64,000 nt of DNA from Polaribacter sp. SA4-12 (GTDB lineage: Bacteria > Bacteroidota > Bacteroidia > Flavobacteriales > Flavobacteriaceae). Where the stretch lies: the NCBI RefSeq assembly GCF_002163675.1, contig NZ_CP019334.1, forward strand, positions 1,498,001 to 1,562,000. The letters run 5' to 3'. Shown here one piece after another: positions 9,331-17,881 of this stretch; positions within the stretch are counted from its first letter, which is position 1, and each line of letters begins with the position of its first letter. The notes below the pieces were generated by a model that was given only the letters and a program-made list of their open reading frames with translations, was not told the DNA's origin and did no database searches. The position numbers were made by a program, and so were the translations under genes.

Positions 9331-10524
9331 ATGAGTTATCTAAGAATTGCTACAGATTACTACAAGGTATGTAATGTGCCACTTTTAAGTGGAGATAGTG
9401 TTAAGACTTTAAGAAAATGGTCTAAAGGAGAAATTATTACAGACAAAGGGAAGGATTTTCTACAAACCATAAAAAAGTATGATGGGTTTGTAACAATTCC
9501 AGATCATCAAAATTATAAACAAGAAATTAATTCTTTTTATAATGAGTATGAAAAGATAGAACATCAATTAACAGAAGGAGAGTTCCCTAAAACGGAAGAG
9601 TTTTTAAGACATATTTTTGGAGAACAGTATGAGTTAGGCTTAGACTACCTAACCATACTTTGGACGAAACCAACTCAAATATTACCTATTTTATGTTTGG
9701 TTAGTGATTCTAGAAATACTGGAAAAACATCTTTTTTAAATTGGTTAAAACAGATGTTTCAAGGGAATATGACAATCAATAAAAATGAAGATTTTAGAAG
9801 TCGTTTTAACAGTGACTGGGCTTCAAAATTAATTATTTCTATAGATGAAGTACTTTTAGATCGAAGAGAAGACAGTGAGCGAATAAAAAATCTTTCTACT
9901 GCGAATACTTATAAAACTGAATCTAAAGGAAAAGATAAAATTGAAACAAACTTCTTTGGAAAATTCATTTTATGTTCCAATAATGAAGAGAACTTTATTC
10001 AGATTGATGAAAAAGAAATAAGGTATTGGGTAATTAAAGTGAATTCTTTCGGAAAAGAAGATGTTGATATGCTTAAAAAGTTACATAATGAAATTGCACA
10101 GTTTTTATATTTTCTAAACACACGGAAAATTAAAACCAAAAGAACAACAAGAATGTGGTTTACAAAGCAGCAGATTTACACTCCTGCATTAGATAAAGTA
10201 ATCAAAGGAAATAAAACTTATTTGAGCCAAGAAATTAAAGAGATTTTAATTGAAGATTTTATTACTTATGAAGTTGATGTTTTGAAATATACAGCTACCG
10301 ACTTATTAGATAAACTAATAAAAGGGAGTATTAGAACAACAAGATTTAAGGTGTCAAATAGTTTAAAAGTTGATTATGATTTAGAACCAATTAATGGAAG
10401 CTATCAAAGATATTTTCTTTCATTAAGTATAAATCAAAAAAGTATAGTAGATTCTGAAACTAAAAAAGGAAGGTACTTCGAGTTTGTAAAAAAGGATTTT
10501 ATTGAAGATAGTGTTGACTGTTGA
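9331..10524 (+). CDS. Primase/helicase-like ATPase (VirE/SF3-like)
   Basis: A 397-residue protein with a central ATPase core: a Walker A variant DSRNTGKTSF near residue 130, a Walker B-like LIISIDEVLLD near 170, and a sensor-like FGKFILCSNNEENF near 215. This order is typical of the helicase half of phage and plasmid primases (P4/D5 and VirE/DUF5906 group). No primase catalytic domain is obvious in the N-terminal 110 residues. It probably starts or assists replication of the excised element. The downstream gap carries a large perfect inverted repeat that could be its target. Confidence 0.8.
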   Translation: MSYLRIATDYYKVCNVPLLSGDSVKTLRKWSKGEIITDKGKDFLQTIKKYDGFVTIPDHQNYKQEINSFYNEYEKIEHQLTEGEFPKTEEFLRHIFGEQYELGLDYLTILWTKPTQILPILCLVSDSRNTGKTSFLNWLKQMFQGNMTINKNEDFRSRFNSDWASKLIISIDEVLLDRREDSERIKNLSTANTYKTESKGKDKIETNFFGKFILCSNNEENFIQIDEKEIRYWVIKVNSFGKEDVDMLKKLHNEIAQFLYFLNTRKIKTKRTTRMWFTKQQIYTPALDKVIKGNKTYLSQEIKEILIEDFITYEVDVLKYTATDLLDKLIKGSIRTTRFKVSNSLKVDYDLEPINGSYQRYFLSLSINQKSIVDSETKKGRYFEFVKKDFIEDSVDC

Positions 10525-10575
10525 TGTATTGCAGTTAATAATAGTGAATAAAGGAGTTTAGATGAGTAACAAGAG

Positions 10576-10627
10576 TTCAACAACCTATCAACAGTTAAAT
10601 AAATTAGACTGTTGATAGGTTGTTGAA
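10576..10627. repeat. Perfect inverted repeat with 20-bp arms, possible replication origin
   Basis: The left arm TTCAACAACCTATCAACAGT (10576-10595) and its exact reverse complement (10608-10627) are separated by 12 bp. It lies 52 bp after the primase/helicase-like gene, in a non-coding gap of 228 bp. GTTGACTGTTGAT-like partial copies overlap the end of that gene. It has no T-tract, so a terminator is less likely than an origin or operator. Confidence 0.6.
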
Positions 10628-10752
10628 TGTTTGTTTTCTTTGCAAGCTATTATGTTTGCTGCTTTTTTAATCAGAAATCAACAACACAACAAAAATCTAT
10701 AAGATTTAATTTCTTAAATTTGGTTTGTTAGTAATTACATATAAAAGAATAA

Positions 10753-11463
10753 ATGTGTTATCATATTTCCAATACTAAATCAGCTAGAAAACTAGAAGAT
10801 TTTTTTGATGCAGAATTCAAAAATGATGTTGTTTATGAACCTAACTATCATTTAAATGGATTTGACAATCGTCCTGTTTATATAATACCTCAACAAGAAA
10901 ATTATGTAATCAAATCTTCAAAATGGGGATTACTTCCAGAAAACCTAGAAAACTCAGATAGTTTTAAAAAGCGATTCAATACTTTAAATGCTAAAAGTGA
11001 AACTTTGTTTACTAGTAATCTTTGGAAAGAACCAATTGCAAATAGAAGGTGTTTGATTTTGGCTGATGGTTTTTTTGAAAGTAAACATATTGGTAAGAAC
11101 AAATACCCTCATTATATCCGACTTAAAGACCAAGAACCTTTTGTTTTTGCAGGTATCTATAATCAACATAATAACGGTACTTTTTCTTGTTCTATTATTA
11201 CTAAAAAAGCAAATCCTTTTATGGCTGAAATTCATAATTCTAAAGAACGAATGCCAATAATATTAGATAAATCATTTGAAAAAAAATGGTTAAATCCATC
11301 CTTTTCTAAAAGCAGTATTAACGAAATTATAAATACAGGTTTTACCACTAAAGAATTTGAGGCTTATACTGTATCTAAAAAAGTAACCAATAGTAGAATA
11401 GATAGTAATACTATAGATATTTTAAAACCTTATTATTACCCAGAATTAAACACGTTGTTTTAA
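10753..11463 (+). CDS. SRAP (HMCES/YedK) abasic-site protein
   Basis: A 236-residue SOS-response-associated peptidase family protein. The protein begins MCYHIS: after Met removal, Cys2 is the residue that forms a thiazolidine crosslink with abasic sites in single-stranded DNA. Other family positions are present: the Asn in FNTLNAKSE, Glu in LILADGFFE, and the histidine in EIHNSKERMPIIL. The family protects replication forks at abasic sites. Its 3' end overlaps the convergent LexA-like gene by 4 bp. With the repressor and two error-prone polymerases it forms a DNA-damage module. Confidence 0.93.
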   Translation: MCYHISNTKSARKLEDFFDAEFKNDVVYEPNYHLNGFDNRPVYIIPQQENYVIKSSKWGLLPENLENSDSFKKRFNTLNAKSETLFTSNLWKEPIANRRCLILADGFFESKHIGKNKYPHYIRLKDQEPFVFAGIYNQHNNGTFSCSIITKKANPFMAEIHNSKERMPIILDKSFEKKWLNPSFSKSSINEIINTGFTTKEFEAYTVSKKVTNSRIDSNTIDILKPYYYPELNTLF

Positions 11464-12239
11464 TTCGCTCTTAGAGATTTTTCTAATTGCTTTAACTCAA
11501 CTCCAAGTCCATTAAACATTTGTATAATACTACTTAATTTCAACTCATGTTCATCATATTCTTGCGTGTTTATGCTACATGTAAATTTCCAAAGTTCTAA
11601 AACTTCAGAAATAGGAACTTCATAAGATTGATATTCTCTGTTATCTGGTTTTAAGAGTAAACTCCCCTTCTCTTCAATTTGATTATACACTCGTTTGTAC
11701 GTCATTCCATCATTTTTAGTAACGATAATGTAAGAAGTTCCGTTTTTAACATCTACTATGTCTTCTACAAATTCTGCTACTACATAAGATTCATCTTTCA
11801 TAGGTAACATAGAATCTCCTTTTATGGGGAATGCTCTGTGTTTTCCTGTTGGTAAAAAAGGTAATTTAATTTTCTCTAATTGTTCTATATATTCTGGATC
11901 ATCATACCCTAATAAATAACCTGCTGATGCTTTTGTAGAAACAACTTCAATCAAGTTTTCATTGTGTTCATTAACAGTTATAGGGAATAAAACTCTCTTC
12001 TCTCCTATTTGTATAAATGACGTGTCTTTTGTTTTTGTTAAATCATTTCTCAATAGAATATCAACTGGTATTTTAAAATAATCAGATAGGTCTAGTAAAA
12101 ACTCTAGTGTAGGTGAAGAACGACTTTCTTCGTAAGAACCAATACGAGATCTAGTTACCTTCAATTCTTCTGCTAAACCTTCTTGAGAAAGTTTTTTTAA
12201 TGTCCTTAAGTGTTTGATATTTTTCGATATAATTTTCAT
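11460..12239 (-). CDS. LexA/CI-like self-cleaving repressor (XRE HTH plus S24 peptidase)
   Basis: A 259-residue repressor. The N-terminal XRE helix-turn-helix (LKKLSQEGLAEELKVTRSRI, residues 14-33) is followed by an S24 peptidase domain. The self-cleavage site reads KASAGY, an Ala-Gly bond; the catalytic Ser is in GDSMLP and the catalytic Lys in MTYKRV. Family knowledge: damage signals through RecA trigger cleavage and derepression. Its gene is transcribed divergently from the UmuC/DnaE operon across a 52-bp promoter region, so it probably represses both directions. Its 3' end overlaps the SRAP gene by 4 bp. Confidence 0.93.
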   Translation of the reverse strand: MKIISKNIKHLRTLKKLSQEGLAEELKVTRSRIGSYEESRSSPTLEFLLDLSDYFKIPVDILLRNDLTKTKDTSFIQIGEKRVLFPITVNEHNENLIEVVSTKASAGYLLGYDDPEYIEQLEKIKLPFLPTGKHRAFPIKGDSMLPMKDESYVVAEFVEDIVDVKNGTSYIIVTKNDGMTYKRVYNQIEEKGSLLLKPDNREYQSYEVPISEVLELWKFTCSINTQEYDEHELKLSSIIQMFNGLGVELKQLEKSLRAN

Positions 12240-12243
12240 AATA

Positions 12244-12287
12244 CTACAAATATAAGCAATGATTGTTTGTTTTTGTAGCTAATTTTG
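12244..12287. promoter_or_regulatory. Divergent promoter/operator between the LexA-like and UmuC-like genes
   Basis: Minus strand: TATATTTG (12247-12254), a match to the Bacteroidetes -7 box TAnnTTTG, lies 7 bp before the repressor ATG. Plus strand: TAATTTTG (12280-12287), also a match, ends 4 bp before the GTG of the polymerase gene. CTACAAA (12244-12250) and TTTGTAG (12272-12278) are inverted copies next to the two boxes, as expected for a repressor operator. Confidence 0.65.
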
Positions 12288-12291
12288 TGAT

Positions 12292-13506
12292 GTGAATAAA
12301 AATATTTTACATTTAGATTTGGATACGTTTTTCGTGTCTTGTGAACGCTTGATTGATAGTCGTTTACAAAAAAGACCTCTACTAGTTGGTGGAACTGGTG
12401 ATCGTGGTGTAGTAGCTGCTTGTAGCTATGAAACGAGACTTTTTGGGGTGCATTCTGGTATGTCTATGAAAGTAGCAAGACGTTTGTGTCCAGAGGCAGT
12501 AATTATAAGAGGAAATACAAGTATTTATTCTAAATATTCTAAAATAGTTACTGAAATAGTCAAAGAAAAAGTGCCGATTTTTGAAAAAGCAAGCATTGAT
12601 GAATTTTATGCCGATTTAACAGGAATGGATACTTTTTTTGGAAGTTATAAATATGCATCAGAATTAAGACAACGAATTATAAAAGAAAGTGGATTGCCTA
12701 TTTCTTTTGGATTATCTGGAAATAAAATTGTTTCAAAAGTTGCAACTGGTGAAGCTAAACCAAATAATCAGCTGTTAATTAATGAAGGATTTGAAAAAGA
12801 ATTTATGGCACCATTATCAATTCGAAAAATACCTTCAGTTGGAGAAAAAACATATCAAATTTTAAGAAATTTAGGAGTAGAAAAAGTAAAAGTAATTCAA
12901 GAAATGCCTGTTGAAATGTTGGTGAGTGTTTTGGGACTAAATGGTAGAACAATTTGGAAACGTGCAAATGGAATTGACAATCCACCTTTAATTCCTTTTC
13001 ATGAAAGAAAATCTATTTCAACAGAACGTACTTTTAATAAAGATACTATTGATATGAAGAAACTGTCTGAAACCATTTTTGCGATGGCAGAAAACTTAGC
13101 ATATCAACTTCGTAAAGGAGACAAATTAGCATCCGTAATTGTTGTAAAAATTAGATATTCAGATTTTAACACCTACACAAAGCAAGTTAAAATCCCTTAT
13201 ACAAGTGCAGATCATATTATCATACCGACAGTATTAGAACTTTTTAAGAAGTTGTACCAAAGAAGATTATTGATACGATTGGTAGGTGTAAAGATTACAG
13301 ATATTGTTAGTGGTAATTATCAAATTAATTTGTTTGATGATTCTGAACAAATGCTCGATTTATATAATGCCATGGATACTATTAGAAATAAATATGGTGA
13401 ATTAAGTATTACAAGAGCTGCTTCTATGGGAGCTAAAACTATTGGTCGTTTTAGCAACCCTTTTAATGGTGAACCTCCAACTCTTTTAGCACATAGAAAG
13501 CAATAA
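12292..13506 (+). CDS. umuC: UmuC-like Y-family DNA polymerase (error-prone)
   Basis: A 404-residue Y-family translesion polymerase. Catalytic motifs are clear: HLDLDTFFVSCERL at residues 6-19 and SIDEFYADLTG near residue 102 give the acidic metal ligands. A helix-hairpin-helix region (IPSVGEKTYQILRNLG) and a little-finger domain follow; the C-terminus resembles UmuC rather than DinB. The start is GTG at 12292; no in-frame ATG gives the conserved N-terminus. Because the -7 box ends 4 bp upstream, the mRNA is probably leaderless. The stop overlaps the start of the dnaE-like gene (TAATG). No separate umuD is present; the S24 repressor may serve instead. Confidence 0.93.
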   Translation: MNKNILHLDLDTFFVSCERLIDSRLQKRPLLVGGTGDRGVVAACSYETRLFGVHSGMSMKVARRLCPEAVIIRGNTSIYSKYSKIVTEIVKEKVPIFEKASIDEFYADLTGMDTFFGSYKYASELRQRIIKESGLPISFGLSGNKIVSKVATGEAKPNNQLLINEGFEKEFMAPLSIRKIPSVGEKTYQILRNLGVEKVKVIQEMPVEMLVSVLGLNGRTIWKRANGIDNPPLIPFHERKSISTERTFNKDTIDMKKLSETIFAMAENLAYQLRKGDKLASVIVVKIRYSDFNTYTKQVKIPYTSADHIIIPTVLELFKKLYQRRLLIRLVGVKITDIVSGNYQINLFDDSEQMLDLYNAMDTIRNKYGELSITRAASMGAKTIGRFSNPFNGEPPTLLAHRKQ

Positions 13507-16500
13507 TGTATTTAAACTGTCATTCATATTATTCTTTACGTTATGGTACGTTTTCCGAAGTAGAACTATTGCAACTTGCAATAGAAAACAATATTGATAC
13601 TATTGCACTTACAGATATTAACAATACTTCTGCTTGTTTAAATTTTATACAACAAGCTAAAAAACAAAACATTAAACCTGTTGTTGGTGTAGATTTTAGA
13701 AATGGCAATACTCAGCAATACATTGCAATAGCCAAAAGCAATAGTGGTTTTGAAAACATCAATAGGTATTTGTCAACCTTTTTAGAATCTAAAACACCTA
13801 TTCCAGATCAACCAGAATTTTTAGAAGATGTTTTTATTATTTATCCTTTTGAAAAAGCATTAGAATTAAACTTAACTTCTTTTAAAGAGAATGAATTTGT
13901 TGGTGTTTCTGTTGCTGAAATTAATAAACTTAGATTTTCATATTTAAAAAAGTATGAAGATAAACTTGTAATACAACAACAAGTTACAATTCGCAATAAA
14001 AATGATTTTAATGCACATAGACTATTGCGTGCAATAGGTAACAATATGTTGTTAAGTAAACTGCCTACAACTGAACAATGTTTACCAACAGATAAAATGT
14101 ATTCAGCAACACTATTGCAACAACATTTTGAAGAATTCCCTTATATAACTGCAAACACAACAGCACTATTGCAACAGTGCAATAGTGAATTTGGGTTTGG
14201 TAGCAATAGAGAAAATCAAAACAAGCAATACTATTGCAATAGTTTTGAAGAAGATTGCACGATGCTATTGCAACTTTGCAATAGTAATATCAATAGGAGA
14301 TATAAAAATGTAACACAAAAAGTAAATGATAGACTTCAAAAAGAATTGAACGTTATTATTGAATTAAAATTTGTTTCTTTTTTTTTAATCAATTACGACA
14401 TTGTCAATTATGCAAAAAGTAAAGGATATTTTCACGTTGGTAGAGGAAGTGGCGCAAATAGTATTGTTGCTTATATTATTGGTATTACAGATGTAGATCC
14501 TATTGAATTAGATTTGTATTTTGAGAGATTTATAAATCCATTTAGAGCATCTCCACCAGATTTTGATATTGACTTTTCTTGGAAAGATAGAGATGATGTT
14601 ACCAACTATATTTTTAAACGCTTTAAAAACACTGCACTTTTAGCAACTTACAATACATTTAAATACAAAGCAGTAATTAGAGAATTAGGAAAGGTTTTTG
14701 GGCTTCCAAAAGAAGAAATTGATAAACTGAGTAAGGCATCAAAACAGCAAAAAACGTTTCTTAAACAAACTAATATTACTAGTAATAATGCAGAGCAACT
14801 GGCAAGTAACGGCAGAGCAACTGGAGTGCAACAGCAAAGAAATGGTAATACAACAACTGAAAAACTGGCAAGCAATGACAGAGCAACTGGAGTGCAACAA
14901 CAAAGAAACTGGAAAGCAACAACAAAACAACTGGCAAGCAACAGTAGTGCAACTGGCAAGCAACAGCAAAGAAACGATAATGCAGCAGCAGAGCAACTGG
15001 CAAGCAACAACAATGCAATAGTTTATCAACAACAAGAAATAGATAGTATTGCAAAGTTAGTTTTGAAGTATGGAAAATTAATTGAAGGGTTTCCTAATTA
15101 TATAAGTGTTCATTCAGCAGGGATTTTAATTTTAGGCAAACCTATACATTATTATTCTGCAACAAATCTTCCTCCAAAAGGATATCCTACTGTTCAATTT
15201 GATATGAATATTGCAGATGATGTAGGTGTTTTTAAATTTGATATTTTAGGTCAACGTGGTTTGGCAAAGATTAAAGAAGCGCTTGAGATTATAAAAAAGA
15301 ATAGACCCAATGATCCTCCAATTGATATTACAGATGTAGAAAGTTTTAAAAAAGATAAAAATATTAATCACTTATTAAAGTCTGGAGGTGCAATTGGTGC
15401 GTATTATGTAGAATCTCCTGCAATGCGTGGTTTGATGCAAAAATTACAAACACAAGATTATTTAGGTTTGGTAGCTGCAAGTTCTATTATTAGACCAGGA
15501 GTTTCTGGTTCAGGGATGAAAGACGAGTTTATTAAAAGACATCGTTTTCCAGAAAAAAGAAAAGATGCAAACCCTATTTTATTAGAAATTATGCCAGAGA
15601 CTTATGGCGTAATGGTGTATCAAGAAGATGTGATGAAAGTGGCAAGTAAATTTGCAGATTTAACATTAGGTGAAGCAGATGTTTTAAGACGTGGAATGAG
15701 TGGTAAATATCGTTCTCTTAAAGAGTTTAAAGCTGTTGAAGATAAGTTTGTTTCTAATTGTAAAAAAAAAGGACATAAAGATGCTTTGATTTTTGAAGTT
15801 TGGAATCAAATTAAAAGTTTTGCTGGTTATGCTTTTGCAAAAGGACATTCCGCTTCTTATGCAGTTGAGAGCTATCAGAGTTTATTTTTAAAATGCTATT
15901 ATCCTATCGAATTTATGGTAGCAGTTTTAAATAATGGAGGTGGTTTTTATTCCGCAGCGCATTATATACACGAAGCTAGAATGAAAGGCGCAATTATAGA
16001 ATTGCCTTGTATCAATAAAAGCAATCACCCAAACATAGTTATCGATAAAACTATTTATTTAGGTTTTGGTTATTTAAAAAGTTTAGAACATTTAGTTATA
16101 AAACGCCTGTTAACTGAAAGACAATTATATGGGGAATTTACGTCTTTAGAAAACTTTATAGAACGTGTTGTTATCAGTATTGAACAACTTACAATACTTA
16201 TTAGAATTGATGCTTTTCGATTTACTGGAAAAACAAAAACACAATTATTATGGCAAGCTATATTTAAATTAAACGCCACAAAGCAGCAATCAAAACAAGC
16301 ACAACTTTTTAAAATTCAACATAAAAAATATGAACTTCCAAAACTAGAATCTCATTGGCTTGAAAATGTATATGATGAAATGGAATTATTAGGCTTTACA
16401 ATTCACGATTATTTTAAACTAATTGCAGAACCTTTTTTTCCTAGTATCAAAGCAAATCAAATGATTGATTTTGAAAATCAGAGTGTTTTAATCTATGGTT

Positions 16501-16742
16501 TATTGGTTACTACCAGATACAACACAACTTCTCAGGGAAAACTAATGAGATTAAGCACATTTGTTGATAAAGATGGTAATTATTTTGATGCAGTACATTT
16601 TACAAATGTAGTACACTTGTACCCAGTAAATGGAATTGGTATTTATGGGTGTTATGGGAAAATTACAAATCGTTATGGGTTTTGTAGTATGAATGTAATT
16701 CAATCTAAAAAGATGGGAATTCTGAGTGATCCTAGATTGTAG
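13506..16742 (+). CDS. dnaE2: DNA polymerase III alpha-type, error-prone (DnaE2-like)
   Basis: A 1078-residue C-family polymerase. It has an N-terminal PHP domain (CHSYYSLRYGTF at residues 4-15), the palm entry GRGSGANSIVAYIIGITDVD (from about residue 315), catalytic aspartates in PPDFDIDFSW (about 351-360) and VFKFDILGQRG (about 575), then fingers and a short OB-fold end. It overlaps the umuC-like stop by 1 bp, so the two polymerases are translationally coupled, as in damage-inducible mutagenesis cassettes. Two oddities: a 22-residue tandem repeat between the catalytic aspartates (residues 430-510) and numerous CTATTGCAATAG-type palindromes in the first 800 bp. A copy of its 3' end recurs 1.2 kb downstream. 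Confidence 0.9.
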   Translation: MYLNCHSYYSLRYGTFSEVELLQLAIENNIDTIALTDINNTSACLNFIQQAKKQNIKPVVGVDFRNGNTQQYIAIAKSNSGFENINRYLSTFLESKTPIPDQPEFLEDVFIIYPFEKALELNLTSFKENEFVGVSVAEINKLRFSYLKKYEDKLVIQQQVTIRNKNDFNAHRLLRAIGNNMLLSKLPTTEQCLPTDKMYSATLLQQHFEEFPYITANTTALLQQCNSEFGFGSNRENQNKQYYCNSFEEDCTMLLQLCNSNINRRYKNVTQKVNDRLQKELNVIIELKFVSFFLINYDIVNYAKSKGYFHVGRGSGANSIVAYIIGITDVDPIELDLYFERFINPFRASPPDFDIDFSWKDRDDVTNYIFKRFKNTALLATYNTFKYKAVIRELGKVFGLPKEEIDKLSKASKQQKTFLKQTNITSNNAEQLASNGRATGVQQQRNGNTTTEKLASNDRATGVQQQRNWKATTKQLASNSSATGKQQQRNDNAAAEQLASNNNAIVYQQQEIDSIAKLVLKYGKLIEGFPNYISVHSAGILILGKPIHYYSATNLPPKGYPTVQFDMNIADDVGVFKFDILGQRGLAKIKEALEIIKKNRPNDPPIDITDVESFKKDKNINHLLKSGGAIGAYYVESPAMRGLMQKLQTQDYLGLVAASSIIRPGVSGSGMKDEFIKRHRFPEKRKDANPILLEIMPETYGVMVYQEDVMKVASKFADLTLGEADVLRRGMSGKYRSLKEFKAVEDKFVSNCKKKGHKDALIFEVWNQIKSFAGYAFAKGHSASYAVESYQSLFLKCYYPIEFMVAVLNNGGGFYSAAHYIHEARMKGAIIELPCINKSNHPNIVIDKTIYLGFGYLKSLEHLVIKRLLTERQLYGEFTSLENFIERVVISIEQLTILIRIDAFRFTGKTKTQLLWQAIFKLNATKQQSKQAQLFKIQHKKYELPKLESHWLENVYDEMELLGFTIHDYFKLIAEPFFPSIKANQMIDFENQSVLIYGLLVTTRYNTTSQGKLMRLSTFVDKDGNYFDAVHFTNVVHLYPVNGIGIYGCYGKITNRYGFCSMNVIQSKKMGILSDPRL
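13566..14284. repeat. Cluster of CTATTGCAA/TTGCAATAG palindromes inside the dnaE-like gene
   Basis: Complete palindromes: 13566-13584 (9-bp arms, 1-nt centre), 14022-14037 (7-bp arms), 14164-14187 (10-bp arms, 4-nt centre), 14230-14243 (14-bp uninterrupted) and 14265-14284 (9-bp arms, 2-nt centre). Half-sites occur at 13600, 13723 and 14112, with more near 15013 and 15046. They are translated as Leu-Leu-Gln or Cys-Asn-Ser runs in different contexts and were not noticed elsewhere in the window. Confidence 0.8.
14793..15035 (+). repeat. 66-bp (22-residue) tandem repeat in the dnaE-like gene
   Basis: Three full units and one partial, starting at 14793, 14859, 14925 and 14991. Each begins E/K-Q/K-L-A-S-N, has ATG in the middle and then QQQ; the first three continue RN. 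The units differ by substitutions only, keep the frame and are rich in Gln, Asn, Thr and Ala, so they probably encode a disordered loop. All other reading frames are also open here. Confidence 0.85.
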
Positions 16743-16773
16743 AAAAGTTAAAAAATTGTTTAATTAAAACAAC

Positions 16774-16801
16774 AAAAGCCAAGACGTAAATCTTGACTTT
16801 T
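16774..16801. terminator. Hairpin terminator after the dnaE-like gene
   Basis: AAAAGCCAAGA and TCTTGACTTTT pair with one mismatch around a 6-nt loop. It lies 32 bp after the dnaE stop and 35 bp after the convergent micro-gene, so it can end both transcripts. Confidence 0.65.
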
Positions 16802-16835
16802 ATTCACACACTACTTGATAAAATTTTAATTACTC

Positions 16836-16940
16836 TTAATCCCTAGAAGACCAATAGGCATCATTATTAGAATTTAACTGATTTGAGTGATTATCCAGTT
16901 CATCTTGTGAATAATCATAATCTTGATTTATACCTTTCAT
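16836..16940 (-). CDS. 34-aa micro-protein, copy 1 of an element-borne pair
   Basis: ATG at 16940, TAA at 16836. The protein carries the block LDNHSNQLNSNNDAYW followed by SSRD. A homologous 32-aa gene lies at 30551-30649 on the opposite strand, with LDNHSNQLNDNNDEYW and NCRE. Conservation of the peptide, with a downstream hairpin terminator, supports a real gene in spite of its size. The residues are polar with no membrane segment. I cannot name a function; the two copies flank the cargo region. Confidence 0.7.
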   Translation of the reverse strand: MKGINQDYDYSQDELDNHSNQLNSNNDAYWSSRD

Positions 16941-17022
16941 AATATTTGTATTTTTAAATTATATTGGTAAAAGTATATTGAATTGATGTATTAACCATAA
17001 ATTTTGAATAATCGACACAAAA

Positions 17023-17877
17023 ATGGAATCCACAGAAAAACAAGCTAAAAATATCGATACAATTGAACTTAAAATTGATATTAGGCATTTGGGATTAGAT
17101 GAAATATCAAAATTAGAAATTGAACTAGATAGTTTAAAAAGTGTGGGCTTAAGTTTTGAGAAAAAAAATTACTCAAAATCTCTTGTTATTAAATTACCCT
17201 TGTCTTTAATTTTTTATGCGGAATACAATGAAAAGAAAATCAATTTTCATCTTTCCTGCTCCGAACTTATTTTGATAGATGTTAGCTATACATCATTGGT
17301 CAAAATACAAGAAAAAATGAATGCAAAAATTTGTTGCAGAAATAATTTGAGCAATTTTATACAAATAACAAGCTATTATTTAGTTCGAAAAAGAGATATA
17401 AAAGGTTATGATTACGCAGATAAAAAGGTTTTACTTTCTTCCGTTTCACATAATTATAAATGTGCAAAGATCAAAGTTGGTAGAGAGTACAAAACTAAAT
17501 TATTTGAAAATATTAATATAATTTCAAGGGGATTATTGCTAATAAAATCAATTCACAACATTGAATATATTATTTATCCTCATAATATTAGATGTATTGA
17601 AAGTCATACAAAATCAAAAAAAATATTTTTAGAAAATAATTTACACACGAATCTTATAGAAATTAAACATGCAGCTGCTTCTAATAACATTAAGAATTTC
17701 TTTAAAGATGACTTTAAAATATTATTACATAACGGAATGTTTATTCAGTTTAATAGGAGTATAATATTCAATCTAAAGTATTTCGACGGAAGCTTATTAA
17801 AAGATAAAACCTATAATGATGATGTTTGTGGTAAAATTGAAGTTGAAAAGGGATTTTTGAAAAAGCTCAATCTATAG
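17023..17877 (+). CDS. Hypothetical protein inserted between two dnaE 3' ends
   Basis: A 284-residue basic, soluble protein of no family I recognise. It is rich in Lys, Ile and Asn, with an N-terminal segment of alternating strands and helices (TIELKIDIRHLGLDEISKLE) and a Cys pair (KICCRN) near residue 104. No signal peptide or catalytic motif can be seen. It lies between the intact dnaE-like gene and a fragment duplicating that gene's 3' end, so it probably arrived, or was trapped, by recombination between related elements. Confidence 0.65.
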   Translation: MESTEKQAKNIDTIELKIDIRHLGLDEISKLEIELDSLKSVGLSFEKKNYSKSLVIKLPLSLIFYAEYNEKKINFHLSCSELILIDVSYTSLVKIQEKMNAKICCRNNLSNFIQITSYYLVRKRDIKGYDYADKKVLLSSVSHNYKCAKIKVGREYKTKLFENINIISRGLLLIKSIHNIEYIIYPHNIRCIESHTKSKKIFLENNLHTNLIEIKHAAASNNIKNFFKDDFKILLHNGMFIQFNRSIIFNLKYFDGSLLKDKTYNDDVCGKIEVEKGFLKKLNL

Positions 17878-17881
17878 ACCT

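Noticed and set aside
10753..11260. Several short minus- and plus-strand frames inside the SRAP gene
   Set aside because: They overlap the well-supported SRAP coding sequence and have no own features.
13566..14284. CRISPR or tandem-repeat locus in the dnaE gene
   Set aside because: Spacing is irregular and units are short palindromes inside an open coding frame.
14648..15054. Long open frames on both strands across the dnaE repeat region
   Set aside because: The 66-bp repeat lacks stops in most frames; these are shadows of the repetitive sequence, and the in-frame polymerase reading is continuous.
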